13,873 bases of DNA from Thermoproteota archaeon (GCA_013154205.1 JAADCY010000210.1:1-13873); one strand, 5' to 3'. Shown: positions 1-7,891, counted from the first letter of the stretch. Notes: a model not told the origin generated them from the letters alone. Program-made: numbers and translations.

Positions 1-74
1 CTAATAAGTTAGCACAGTAATGTTACTATTGTGAACGTAATGGTTTTACATAGTTCATAGTATTTTAGGATAGA

Positions 75-91
75 TATAAAGGTATTAATAC
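75..91 (+). promoter_or_regulatory. Candidate TATA box and overlapping palindrome ahead of the propeller/antiporter operon
   Basis: TATAAA lies at 75-80, with purine-rich AGGATAG just before it as a possible BRE. A TATA box centred here predicts a transcript start near 100-105, only about 10 nt ahead of the TTG start at 113. The perfect 10-base palindrome GTATTAATAC at 82-91 sits between the TATA box and the predicted start, a typical place for an archaeal repressor operator. Both are read by eye. The palindrome is AT-rich and could be chance. Confidence 0.35.
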
Positions 92-112
92 TGCATAGCG
101 GAGGCGCGTGTA

Positions 113-1243
113 TTGCCTGTTACACATGTATGGACTAGAAAGTTTCCGGACTACTGTAGTCTCGATGGCTTCAATGTTGAGGGAGAATGGATTATCATAA
201 AACTATATTGTGTTGACAAAATGATCGAATATAGGATCAACTCGATAAGTGGTAAAACCAGTATAAACACTTTGGAAGAAGTTGAGCTTAGAGGAAGCGT
301 GGAACGCAGGAGAGAGTTCTTTACTTTTCAATGCTTTAAAGGCTATAAGAAAAAGGTGTGGGGGAAGATCGTAAGAGGTCTAGACGCCAAGATGGAGTGT
401 AGGAAAGACATCTGTGTAGCAGCGATCCTATCGCCGAATTATACGCTTGAGATACAAGTATATAGTGTACATGGAGATGTTCTTGAGACGATAGGACTCG
501 GAAAAATATTCTCTTTCGACGTAGCAGCGACAGATAACATCATAACCGTTACAGCTCATGGTTTTACCGAAGATAATACAGCGTCAGTAATATTTGATGC
601 TTCAACAGGCGCGATCATTGATGAGCTATCAAGGTTTGGAGGATACCTGGTCTCATCGCCGGACATGATCTTCATAATAAGTGAGCAAGAAGGAAAGCTC
701 TATTGTCGCGGCTATAATAATGATGGAGAAGAAGTCATAAGCGATGAAGGAGTTCCATTATTCATACCCTTCAACCCCATACCGCACAGGATCCCTGGAA
801 TGGAGAAGTTTAGCTCAAAACAAGTAGCGGTCATGGATAGGAATGAAATACGAGTATATAACTTGATAGATTACTCGATAGAATACACTGTGACAAGACC
901 ACCATTTACGAGAGGTGTCTACAACATTAACCCCGACGACCTAAGCGTCACAGCCCTATCAGTTATTATGGGAATGCCTGTTATCGCCAACTATGATTTT
1001 AGGGGAGGAATAAGATGGTCAAGCCACATAATAGGAAACGTGTACTATTCACTAGTAGCTTCAGACATTGTAGCTGTCCATGAACAGGCCAAGAAAAACA
1101 CTATAACAAGACTATACAGGATAAAAGATGGTTTCCTCGTCCAAGAAGAAGTCTTCGGCCCCAACGTAATGCCTATAATCGCTAGGAAAAGCTATATATT
1201 GCTAACCGATGGAAGATTAGTTGCCTCCTACATGCTGGAGTGA
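113..1243 (+). CDS. Hypothetical protein, predicted beta-propeller-like
   Basis: This 376-residue protein belongs to no family I can name. Nearly its whole length is short alternating hydrophobic strands separated by polar turns (for example YTLEIQVYSVHGD, NEIRVYNLIDYSIEYTV and NTITRLYRIKDG). That periodicity suggests a WD40/PQQ-like beta-propeller, but no diagnostic WD or PQQ signature is visible. There is no signal peptide or membrane segment, so it is probably cytoplasmic. The TTG start is chosen because GGAGG at 100-104 sits 8 nt upstream; no better in-frame start lies nearby. It ends 7 nt before the preferred start of the antiporter gene, so the two are very likely co-transcribed. A role in sensing or regulating the transporter is inference from context only. 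Confidence 0.75.
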   Translation: MPVTHVWTRKFPDYCSLDGFNVEGEWIIIKLYCVDKMIEYRINSISGKTSINTLEEVELRGSVERRREFFTFQCFKGYKKKVWGKIVRGLDAKMECRKDICVAAILSPNYTLEIQVYSVHGDVLETIGLGKIFSFDVAATDNIITVTAHGFTEDNTASVIFDASTGAIIDELSRFGGYLVSSPDMIFIISEQEGKLYCRGYNNDGEEVISDEGVPLFIPFNPIPHRIPGMEKFSSKQVAVMDRNEIRVYNLIDYSIEYTVTRPPFTRGVYNINPDDLSVTALSVIMGMPVIANYDFRGGIRWSSHIIGNVYYSLVASDIVAVHEQAKKNTITRLYRIKDGFLVQEEVFGPNVMPIIARKSYILLTDGRLVASYMLE

Positions 1244-1250
1244 GCCGGGA

Positions 1251-2426
1251 TTGTACCAGGAGGAAACCTTTATACTAGGCCTAGTATCCCTTTTAATACT
1301 TGCAAAGATCCTAGAAATACCTTTTAGAAAATACAAGCTACACCCTGTAGCGGCCCATGTGATAGCTGGGATAATACTCGGCCCATATGTTCTGGGAATA
1401 GTATATCCGTCACCAGAACTAATGGGTATAGCATCCTTTGGCCTACTCCTACTAATGTTCTATACAGGTCTTACAACTGATTTCAGAGAACTTAGAAGGC
1501 ATGGAAGCGCCGTCGTACTAATGGGTGCTATGGGCGTTACAGCCACTTTCATACTTGTTCTGACAGCATCATTATTCCTCGGCGTAAGCCTATTAGCAGC
1601 TATATTCTTAGCCGCGGTCCTCTCTAATACTGCGACAGAGACTGTTGCAGCCATCGTGGCGCATAGGGGAGATGTCAGGAGTAAAAGCTTACTTGTGGGC
1701 GCTAGTTTCGTCGACGATATCATGGCTGTATTCATTATAGGTATCATAGCCGGGCTGAACTATGGAAGGATCGATGTTGAATCTCTAATACTCTTATCGG
1801 TAAAAACAACCGTGTTTCTCGGAATAATATTCTATATCAGCGGTCTATTATCGCGGAGATTCACAGGATTCTACAAAACAATAAGCCATGACTACTTATG
1901 GTTCGCCACATCATGTATTATACTCGCGCTAGGACTAGCCTTCCTTGCAAGGATGGCAGGCCTTAGTGAGCTAATCGGTGCATATCTAGCCGGAATACTG
2001 ATCGGAAGAGGCAGGGAGTTCCACGACCCATTCCTAAGGACAAGAATAGCTATTTCAGAGTTTATAAGTGATTTCACCATAGTATTGGACGTTATATTCA
2101 TACCCTTATTCTTCACATATATCGGAGTAGTATACGTCCCCAAAGCGGTTAGCCCAGTATTATACATAGCTCTACTCGCAATGGCTATTCTAGGGAAATT
2201 CATAGGAGCAACACCCATAGCATACAGGATTCTCCGTGAGAAAAGAAAAAGCATCGCCGTAGGACTAGCCATGTCGGGAAGAGGAGCTCTTGAGACAGCC
2301 CTGCTAAACCTTGGACTAACAATAGGAGTGATTAATCAGACATACTATAGCACAGCTATAACTGTAGCTATAACAACAACGATCTTGGCACCGATCCTAT
2401 ACATGTTAGCGTATCCCAAAGAATAG
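1251..2426 (+). CDS. CPA2-family cation/proton antiporter (Na+/H+ exchanger domain)
   Basis: Membrane protein of 391 residues made almost entirely of hydrophobic segments, about 11-13 helices. It likely exchanges Na+ or K+ for H+ across the cytoplasmic membrane. Family signs: the unwound-helix motif SNTATE (about 125-130), the ion-binding aspartate pair in ASFVDDIMAV (D155, D156), YLAGILIGR (about 245-253), FIPLFFTYIGV (about 283-293), a helix lysine in AILGKFIGA (K316) and AMSGRGALE near the end. The double Asp and the lysine resemble electrogenic CPA2 members such as NapA. The protein stops right after the last helix, so it lacks the C-terminal RCK/TrkA nucleotide domain of Kef-type relatives. 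I prefer TTG at 1251, with GGAG at 1237-1240, over the in-frame TTG at 1221, which would overlap the upstream gene by 23 nt. The exact ion is not determinable. Confidence 0.9.
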   Translation: MYQEETFILGLVSLLILAKILEIPFRKYKLHPVAAHVIAGIILGPYVLGIVYPSPELMGIASFGLLLLMFYTGLTTDFRELRRHGSAVVLMGAMGVTATFILVLTASLFLGVSLLAAIFLAAVLSNTATETVAAIVAHRGDVRSKSLLVGASFVDDIMAVFIIGIIAGLNYGRIDVESLILLSVKTTVFLGIIFYISGLLSRRFTGFYKTISHDYLWFATSCIILALGLAFLARMAGLSELIGAYLAGILIGRGREFHDPFLRTRIAISEFISDFTIVLDVIFIPLFFTYIGVVYVPKAVSPVLYIALLAMAILGKFIGATPIAYRILREKRKSIAVGLAMSGRGALETALLNLGLTIGVINQTYYSTAITVAITTTILAPILYMLAYPKE

Positions 2427-2427
2427 A

Positions 2428-2475
2428 GAAAAATGTTTCAGCCAGGCCCGTCAATTCATCCCCGATAATAACGGG
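2428..2475 (-). terminator. Possible terminator of pheT
   Basis: Downstream of the pheT stop, on the minus strand, lies a small inverted repeat, CCCG-ttattat-CGGG (plus 2461-2475). It is followed about 25 nt later by a short T run (plus 2430-2434). The stem is only 4 bp and the gap is long, so only the T run may matter, as archaeal termination relies mainly on T-rich stretches. No clear T-rich signal follows the convergent antiporter gene within this 82-nt spacer. Confidence 0.25.
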
Positions 2476-2508
2476 TCATCCCTTCTAAGCCTCATCCTCG
2501 AAACTAAC

Positions 2509-4179
2509 TTATTTTTCAAGAATATCTAATAAATCGTTAAGGTAGATCTCAGCCACAACAACTGGTTTCTCAATACCTAGTTCTCTAAGGGCTCCGGGAT
2601 GTACTTCTCCCACGAACCCTATTTGTTTATTACCATGTAGTATGAACGCGGTTCTTTGTCTTAATAATCCTTCAACATATCCTTTCTCAAACTTATGATT
2701 TATCCCTAGCCTATCAAGGATGGCGTGGACATAAGCTAGTCCATCCGTTAGGGTAGCCTTGTCATGGCTTATGAGTATGCCCAGCCTCCTTTCTATCCTC
2801 GCCCCAGTAGGGCTCTCCGGATCAGGTAGTACGACGTCTCCGACCTCGAAAATCTTTATCACTGGTTCACGTTCCTGATTATCCTTAACTATACTGACGA
2901 GGCCCGGTGTCAACCATCTTCTTAGTCCAGTGTATTTCTCCATCTTCGGGTTTAACACTTTTATAATAGGCTTTTCCGTCCCGAAGACCTTACTCTGTAG
3001 ATAGTAATTACTCATCATATAGTTCGTCACCTCAATAAAACCGTAACTTGCTGTAATGAGCCTCACTTTCCTCGATATGAACTCTAATGGATGTATTCTC
3101 CCAGGGCCTCTCGATGGCGGGATCTCGAATGATTCCCTCCCGATAAGGTCAAGGCCGTACATTATACCTATCTCTTCTACAACATCAATCTCGGTTCTCA
3201 GATCAATACGATATGGTGGTACTAGGACCCTTAACCTACCATTAGGCTCTATTCTAGCATCTATCCCAGCCTTCAGTAATTGTTCCACACAGGTCTCCCT
3301 GGATAGCTTCACGCCGAGTACATCCTCAACTCGTGCGAGATCAACAATTATCTCGGGCCCATGATCACGAGGTGCTACGACGATCCTGTTTCCATCCATA
3401 AAGGTCTTTACATAAACAATGGTTTTCGAACTGCTTCTCTCAGCTAGACTAGTAGCCATGATCGTGACCATGTTAACAACTGTATCTAGATCAGTCCCTG
3501 TGGAGTCGATAAGTATATTCTTTGTCTTCACGGTAACCTTCGTGTCTTCACCATTGATGATCGGTGGTAATGAAAGTATTTTACCCGTAGAATCCCTTAT
3601 AATTGGATATCTCTCCCATGAGGCTATGAGATGCCCGTACTCCTGGCCTTTATCCGTCTTGGACAGTATCTCTCTAAGCGATAATTCCTCTTCACCCTCA
3701 AGAGGCACAAGCCTTGTCTCATCTGGATCTACTAGTTCATAATATACAGGCATCTTTATCTTATCAAGATCGTAAACACCTATACTAGCCTTACGTCTCC
3801 TCCGCCCATAAGTTATCGCTAGTTTTTCCTGGAGCTGCATCATCTGCCTTACGGCTTCCTCGTCCAGAACTAGATCCTTGACGATAGCGAATGCTATAAA
3901 TGGTCTCTTAGGTACCCCCTTATTATATGCCTTGTAGCCCTCGTCTACATAGTTATAGCGAGGTATAACTCCTTCGAGATAGGAACGCACGGCTCTGGCA
4001 ACGCCTTCAACACTATAGAGGTCTGGCCGGTCATGTGTTGTCTCGTACTCTATTGTGTCATCCTCGATTACTTCGATCTCACACTTAATCCTCGGCAAAA
4101 TATCCATTATTTCATCATTGGAAAGCTCTTTACCAACTAATTTCTCTAAATCACTCTTAGAGATCCTTATAACGGGCAA
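2509..4179 (-). CDS. pheT: Phenylalanyl-tRNA synthetase, beta subunit (archaeal type)
   Basis: This is the beta chain of the cytosolic alpha2beta2 enzyme that charges tRNA-Phe. It carries the editing site and tRNA contacts; catalysis is in the alpha chain. Its 556 residues match the short archaeal/eukaryotic form, which lacks the bacterial N-terminal EMAP-like domain. Order: N-terminal B1-like segment with HDRPDLYSVEGVARA (49-63); B3/B4 editing domain with LPPIINGEDTKVT (204-216); B5 domain ending in PPYRIDLRTEIDVVEEIG (321-338); catalytic-like module with NPKMEKYTGLRRWLTPGL (410-427) and IFEVGDVV (443-450); C-terminal GFVGEVHPGALRELGIEKP (521-539). The start is TTG: TGAGGGG lies 8 nt upstream and an in-frame TGA blocks further extension. 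pheS is not in the window, so the two subunits are not adjacent here. Confidence 0.96.
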   Translation of the reverse strand: MPVIRISKSDLEKLVGKELSNDEIMDILPRIKCEIEVIEDDTIEYETTHDRPDLYSVEGVARAVRSYLEGVIPRYNYVDEGYKAYNKGVPKRPFIAFAIVKDLVLDEEAVRQMMQLQEKLAITYGRRRRKASIGVYDLDKIKMPVYYELVDPDETRLVPLEGEEELSLREILSKTDKGQEYGHLIASWERYPIIRDSTGKILSLPPIINGEDTKVTVKTKNILIDSTGTDLDTVVNMVTIMATSLAERSSSKTIVYVKTFMDGNRIVVAPRDHGPEIIVDLARVEDVLGVKLSRETCVEQLLKAGIDARIEPNGRLRVLVPPYRIDLRTEIDVVEEIGIMYGLDLIGRESFEIPPSRGPGRIHPLEFISRKVRLITASYGFIEVTNYMMSNYYLQSKVFGTEKPIIKVLNPKMEKYTGLRRWLTPGLVSIVKDNQEREPVIKIFEVGDVVLPDPESPTGARIERRLGILISHDKATLTDGLAYVHAILDRLGINHKFEKGYVEGLLRQRTAFILHGNKQIGFVGEVHPGALRELGIEKPVVVAEIYLNDLLDILEK

Positions 4180-4289
4180 CCAGGTAACCCCTCAAAACAT
4201 CTTATTCGTTGAAACATCCCTAGTTAGACTCTACATAAATCTAACATTATTTCGTATCAAAATAATATATCTGTTAGGTGAGTACACGA
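4180..4289. promoter_or_regulatory. Divergent promoter region between pheT and the UPF0282 gene
   Basis: The 110-nt spacer holds AT-rich candidates for both directions. On the plus strand, AATAATATAT at 4261-4270 predicts a start close to the ATG at 4290 (a near-leaderless transcript), while CATAAATC further left would give a leader carrying GGTGAG. On the minus strand, AGATTTATG around 4233-4241 would place the pheT start near 4210, giving a leader of about 30 nt with GAGGGG. No operator-like symmetry stands out. Confidence 0.35.
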
Positions 4290-5360
4290 ATGGATAGCAA
4301 TGCGAAGCTCCATATCGTTTGGTGTGATAGTCTAGGTGCCAAGTCCTTCTCTTTCGCAATCGAGCACAAGAAAAAAAGTATATTAATTGATCCGGGCGCC
4401 GCGGCTCTACAACCATCCTACCCGCTTGACCCTGCCATTAAGAGGGAGCTGAGAAGGAAGGCCATTAAGACTATCGAGAAATACGCCAAGCTCTCAGAAA
4501 TCATAATTATCACCCATTATCACTACGACCACCATGTTTTGCCCAGCGACAAGGACTTAAAATACAATATTTATCGCGGCAAGAAGCTATTCATAAAGAA
4601 TCCCAACTATTATATCAATATGAGTCAGTGGAAAAGAGCACGGTTATTCCTCTCAGAACTATTATCATCGATTAACATGAGCCTAGAAGATTACGTTTCG
4701 TCACCCATAACAATGGAGTTCCCCGATCCCACCGAGAAACTAGTATATGCTATGTCAAGAAATTACGGCGATTATGCATCTCGGCGGAGAGAACTTCTCT
4801 TGAAGGGCAAGAAATGGTTTGAGAAAATCAAACAGTATTGGGCTAGTCATGACTGGGTCGGGGAGATTGAAACACGGAATATAACTATTAGATGGGCTGA
4901 GAACCGCAGCATAGAACATGGTAATGTAAAGATCGATTTCTTAGAACCATGGTATCATGGAATAGAATATGATAGAACCGGATGGCTCGTCCCCCTAATT
5001 ATACGTGTTGGAGGGAAGAAGATATTCTACACAAGCGATGTCATGGGGCCTATAATTGAAGACTATGCTTATCGCATAGCTGATCTCAAGCCCGATATAA
5101 TCGTGCTCGATGGCCCACCAACTTATCTCTTTCCATACATGTTTAACCGGATTAATCTCAATAGAGCTATTGATAACGCCATATACATTATTGATCAAGA
5201 ACCGGAACTAATAATATACGATCATCATCTCCTACGCGATCCTAAGTGGAGAAAATATGTGGAAGGAGTATTCAGCTATGCACATAAAAAGGGTGTTGAG
5301 CTAAAGACCTGTAAGGACATTATAGAGGAGAAAGACACTAATGTAGTAGTTCTTCAATGA
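4290..5360 (+). CDS. UPF0282 family metallo-beta-lactamase-fold hydrolase
   Basis: A 356-residue archaeal metallo-hydrolase of the UPF0282/COG2248 group. The N-terminal segment IEHKKKSILIDPGAA (24-38) and the metal-binding motif ITHYHYDHH (74-82, ligands H76, H78, D80, H81) are classic for the fold. FYTSDVMGP supplies a likely bridging aspartate, and LDGPPTYLF and YDHHLLRDPKWR follow as in family members. The substrate is unknown; relatives act on nucleic acids or small esters. A charged stretch at about 125-190, rich in Lys, Arg and Trp, seems long compared with methanogen homologues. ATG at 4290 is preferred, with GGTGAG at 4277-4282 as its ribosome binding site; GTG at 4278 is an alternative that would overlap that site. 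The 3' end overlaps the convergent peptidase gene by 23 bp. Confidence 0.88.
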   Translation: MDSNAKLHIVWCDSLGAKSFSFAIEHKKKSILIDPGAAALQPSYPLDPAIKRELRRKAIKTIEKYAKLSEIIIITHYHYDHHVLPSDKDLKYNIYRGKKLFIKNPNYYINMSQWKRARLFLSELLSSINMSLEDYVSSPITMEFPDPTEKLVYAMSRNYGDYASRRRELLLKGKKWFEKIKQYWASHDWVGEIETRNITIRWAENRSIEHGNVKIDFLEPWYHGIEYDRTGWLVPLIIRVGGKKIFYTSDVMGPIIEDYAYRIADLKPDIIVLDGPPTYLFPYMFNRINLNRAIDNAIYIIDQEPELIIYDHHLLRDPKWRKYVEGVFSYAHKKGVELKTCKDIIEEKDTNVVVLQ

Positions 5361-6957
5361 TCCTTGTGAATGCTTCCTTTATCTTCTTCCATTCCTCGTC
5401 ACGCCATCTTATCAGTTTCTCCGACTGATAATACTCGCTGATTATCTCATGATCGGTCATGCCGAGGCTGTAGAGTAATGGAGCATAGAGTCCAATATAC
5501 TCTATCGAGCCCTTAATCTTTCTAAGTTCTTCGTAAACGCCTGCTCCAAGGATTCTCATTATCTTCCTAGATGTTATGGGTGAAGGTAACAATGGTTTCT
5601 CCGTAGTGCTGTCCAGTAGTTTCTCCGATAATAGCTTCGCAGGGCTCCGTGGAGGCTCTACACCCTTCTTGCTACTCTCTAGATAGTACCACCCGATCCT
5701 ATACTTATTGAATGCCTCGACAGTTTTTCTCTTTTCATCCTTATCTTCAAGAATATAGTATGTTAGGAGAGAAGCTATGACTACGCGGTTCAGGTTATCC
5801 CTACTTATAGTGTCGAACGTATCCATATCCGTATGATAATATTTGCTGGGCCATTCATTGAACATTGTCGCCGGAATACCTGTTGCGAGGGCGACGTCGT
5901 GGTCACTCCCCATAGTGTATGGGCTTATCTCCCACTTATACCTAGGCAAGCTGTTTCCACCGAAGCTTGAAGCCGAGTTAAATACAGCGTAGCTAGCCGC
6001 CCAGGCAGCAGCCGCGGGCTCTTCATTAACGAAGAGCGGGGGTGCAACAATGGATAGCGTTGAGCCTGTTATCCATTGTTTTGATCCAACCATATCAAGG
6101 TTTACCACGTAATCGGGTCTAACCTTGTTTAGAACGGGGATTGAACCGGTGTACTCTGGAACCCATACAGCTGCCCAGTCTTCTCTGCCCTGGTCTTCGA
6201 GGTACTTCGCTATTGTTATTAGTGCCGCGCTACCGCTACCATTATCGTGTGCTCCCGGTTTTGGATGACATATATGTGCTATGAATAATATTCGTGGATC
6301 CTTACTACCAGCATATAGTATTGGGAGTCCTTTATCATGCCATTTAACCTTTATGTTCCACGAAACAATTATTTCACGGCCACTGATCAGTTTCTCTATT
6401 ATTCGTAGAGCTTGTGCAGCGGGTATTCCGACCACGGAGGGTCCTTTAGTATCGCTTGGTTTTAGGAATAGCCCGGTATATGGTACTGCTTCAGCGTATC
6501 TCGACCTAGTATAGTATACTATGAGCCTAGAATCCCGGTGTTTCTCGAACAGTGATGTTAGTAGCCCGGTAGCAATGATGGCTTCGCCGCCTTCTTTCTC
6601 AAGGCTTAGCTTAGCTTCTCCTTCACCACCGGGGCTGTGTGCTGATATAAGTGTTGGGTGCTCGTCATAGCTGATCTTGAGGAGCGTCTCATCTCCATCT
6701 TTGATCTCTATCCATCCCTCTATGGGATCCCATGAAGCGGGTGCTTCTAGGAAGCCTAGTTTTTCTCCTTGTTTCACTTTTATTATCTTAGAGCTAATAC
6801 CGTGTTCGGAGAGGATATTCTTTATCGTATTTACCGCGTCCCATAGCCCGGTTGATCCCTGGAGCCTGTGATACCATGTGATCTTCTTCAGTGAATCATA
6901 TGCTAGCCATGGATCTATTTTCTCCCTAATACTTGGGACAAGCTTGTTTATCGACAA
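5338..6957 (-). CDS. M28-like aminopeptidase (DUF4910/COG4310 type)
   Basis: A 539-residue zinc peptidase-like protein. From the TTG start at 6957 the metal-site motifs are AHICHPKPGAHDNGSGS (227-243, His and Asp ligands), a catalytic Glu in VPEYTGS (E268), NLDMVG (D288) and YYHTDMDT (H375). This is the co-catalytic Zn2 layout of peptidase family M28. An N-terminal region of about 220 residues and a helical C-terminal tail of about 130 residues flank the core, as in DUF4910 proteins. No signal peptide is seen, so it is probably a cytoplasmic amino- or dipeptidase; the substrate is unknown. GTG at 6964-6966 would extend it by 3 residues, but that codon overlaps the GGGTG sequence that best serves as the ribosome binding site, so TTG is preferred. 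An upstream TTATATT (near 6995) suggests its own promoter. Confidence 0.88.
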   Translation of the reverse strand: MSINKLVPSIREKIDPWLAYDSLKKITWYHRLQGSTGLWDAVNTIKNILSEHGISSKIIKVKQGEKLGFLEAPASWDPIEGWIEIKDGDETLLKISYDEHPTLISAHSPGGEGEAKLSLEKEGGEAIIATGLLTSLFEKHRDSRLIVYYTRSRYAEAVPYTGLFLKPSDTKGPSVVGIPAAQALRIIEKLISGREIIVSWNIKVKWHDKGLPILYAGSKDPRILFIAHICHPKPGAHDNGSGSAALITIAKYLEDQGREDWAAVWVPEYTGSIPVLNKVRPDYVVNLDMVGSKQWITGSTLSIVAPPLFVNEEPAAAAWAASYAVFNSASSFGGNSLPRYKWEISPYTMGSDHDVALATGIPATMFNEWPSKYYHTDMDTFDTISRDNLNRVVIASLLTYYILEDKDEKRKTVEAFNKYRIGWYYLESSKKGVEPPRSPAKLLSEKLLDSTTEKPLLPSPITSRKIMRILGAGVYEELRKIKGSIEYIGLYAPLLYSLGMTDHEIISEYYQSEKLIRWRDEEWKKIKEAFTRIIEELLH

Positions 6958-7005
6958 TTGTAGCACCCTTTAAACAATATCATTGCTTCCGAATATAACG
7001 GTGTT

Positions 7006-7563
7006 CTACTGGTTTTTCCTCCGGGCCTTAACGGCCTCAAGGATCTCCTTAAAGCCTGGATACTCGCTTGTCTTCATAGCCATGTATACTAGGGATTCCG
7101 ATGGTAGAGTTATTGCTCCAAGCCTCGCCATATGTGATAATGCATAGCGATGATCGTGTTCTATCTGTGAAGCCACCGCGTCGGGAGGAACATATACTCT
7201 GTATCCTTCGTCGAGGGCATCCATGACGGATTGTAATATACATATGTGTGTCTCAATACCAGTAACTACAAGTTGTTGTTTCTGGAGCCCCTCGATATAG
7301 GCAGATATTTTCTCGTCGCCAAATATGCTGAAGCTCTTCTTCTCGAACTCAACAGTATTCGCTGGAAGTACCTCTTTTATCTCTGGTGTTAATTCTCCCA
7401 GCTTTACCTGTTTCGTAACAACTATAGGCATCCCTTCAAGCTGGGCTAACCTAACCAATAACTGGATATTACTGATAATCTTGTTTCGATCACTTATTAT
7501 CTTGAGGAGTTTATCCTGCATATCAACTATGATCAGCGCTGCTTTCCTCGGATTAAACCTCAA
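7006..7563 (-). CDS. Isochorismatase-family cysteine hydrolase
   Basis: A 185-residue protein of the isochorismatase-like fold, which includes nicotinamidases, N-carbamoylsarcosine amidases and YcaC-type enzymes. The catalytic triad is visible: D14 in ALIIVDMQDKLL, a lysine at 75-76 in EKKSFSIFG, and C108 in VTGIETHICILQSV, with the cis-peptide region GIETH just before it. The length and the short loop around the triad resemble YcaC-like hydrolases more than nicotinamidases, so the substrate is left open. A longer in-frame reading reaches 7758, but it would run antisense through the well-supported gene at 7649-7891. TTG at 7563 gives the family's usual N-terminus, with GGGTGA 4 nt upstream. 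That site is one arm of an inverted repeat (see 7568-7590). The peptidase gene follows 48 nt downstream in the same direction. Confidence 0.88.
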   Translation of the reverse strand: MRFNPRKAALIIVDMQDKLLKIISDRNKIISNIQLLVRLAQLEGMPIVVTKQVKLGELTPEIKEVLPANTVEFEKKSFSIFGDEKISAYIEGLQKQQLVVTGIETHICILQSVMDALDEGYRVYVPPDAVASQIEHDHRYALSHMARLGAITLPSESLVYMAMKTSEYPGFKEILEAVKARRKNQ

Positions 7564-7567
7564 TTTG

Positions 7568-7590
7568 TCACCCAGATAATACCTGGGTAA
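7568..7590 (-). promoter_or_regulatory. 23-bp imperfect palindrome over the isochorismatase start region
   Basis: On the minus strand the sequence reads TTACCCAG-gtattat-CTGGGTGA: arms of 8 bases with 7 of 8 pairing and a 7-nt spacer. The right arm contains the GGGTGA ribosome binding site, and the whole element sits at or just after the predicted transcript start. It could be a repressor operator or an RNA hairpin that hides the ribosome binding site. Confidence 0.4.
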
Positions 7591-7606
7591 CAATAGTATT
7601 ATAGTT

Positions 7607-7614
7607 GTTATAAC
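7607..7614. promoter_or_regulatory. Palindromic TATA-like element in a divergent promoter
   Basis: GTTATAAC is its own reverse complement and lies between the divergent genes starting at 7563 (minus) and 7649 (plus). TATA-to-start spacing of about 26 nt predicts starts near 7585 (minus) and 7637 (plus), with leaders of about 20 and 12 nt. A second AT element, TATTATAG at 7597-7604, could serve either strand instead. Confidence 0.35.
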
Positions 7615-7648
7615 CGTTTCACATACGATTTTGTTTTCGGGGTTGTAG

Positions 7649-7891
7649 ATGTCGGCGGCGACAATAGATCTCGGCGAAGTAGTGATCGGTGTTGATGATA
7701 TGCTGGAATACATAGATGAAGAAAGACGTAAGCTCGCAGAGAAATACGGTGCACGCAATATAGCGGAGTTAATGTACTTGATCAGCTCAGGCTATATACC
7801 GCTTAATGATGTAATACATATTCGTATGAGGCTACATATACTTGATGAGATGGAGAAAGCTGTTCTCGAAGAGAAATTAATGAAAAAGTAA
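7649..7891 (+). CDS. Small hypothetical protein, 80 residues, helical
   Basis: I do not recognise a family. The protein is highly charged and appears almost wholly alpha-helical: a short hydrophobic start (ATIDLGEVVIGVDD), an amphipathic helix (DMLEYIDEERRKLAEKYG), a middle helix (IAELMYLISSG), and a Lys/Glu-rich last helix (LDEMEKAVLEEKLMKK). No cysteines, no signal peptide and no clear DNA-binding helix-turn-helix. It is called real because CGGGG at 7638-7642 sits 6 nt before the ATG, a TATA-like element lies upstream, and the composition is typical of a soluble thermophile protein. The reverse-strand reading through the same bases (MRAPYFSASLRLSSSMYSS...) is Ser-rich and lacks isochorismatase character. 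A small partner or regulator is possible but not shown. Confidence 0.72.
   Translation: MSAATIDLGEVVIGVDDMLEYIDEERRKLAEKYGARNIAELMYLISSGYIPLNDVIHIRMRLHILDEMEKAVLEEKLMKK

Noticed and set aside
16..27. Small inverted repeat AGTAA-TG-TTACT near the left edge
   Set aside because: A 2-nt spacer and AT-rich arms at the window margin; no link to a gene or promoter could be shown.
1221..1250. TTG at 1221 as start of the antiporter
   Set aside because: It gives a non-conserved soluble leader (PPTCWSEPG) and a weaker ribosome site than TTG at 1251.
1460..2272. Two minus-strand frames inside the antiporter gene
   Set aside because: The plus-strand reading has full CPA2 motifs; the minus readings are low-complexity shadows.
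6363..6374. A near-copy of the repeat (AAACAATTATTT, 12 of 13 bases) inside the M28-like gene
   Set aside because: It lies within conserved coding sequence, far from any start, and is likely chance. It is recorded because it weakens the specificity of the pgk/gap motif somewhat.
7564..7758. N-terminal extension of the isochorismatase-family protein to 250 residues
   Set aside because: The extra 65 residues are Ser-rich, have no family similarity, and run antisense through a better-supported gene and the divergent promoter. TTG at 7563 gives the normal N-terminus.
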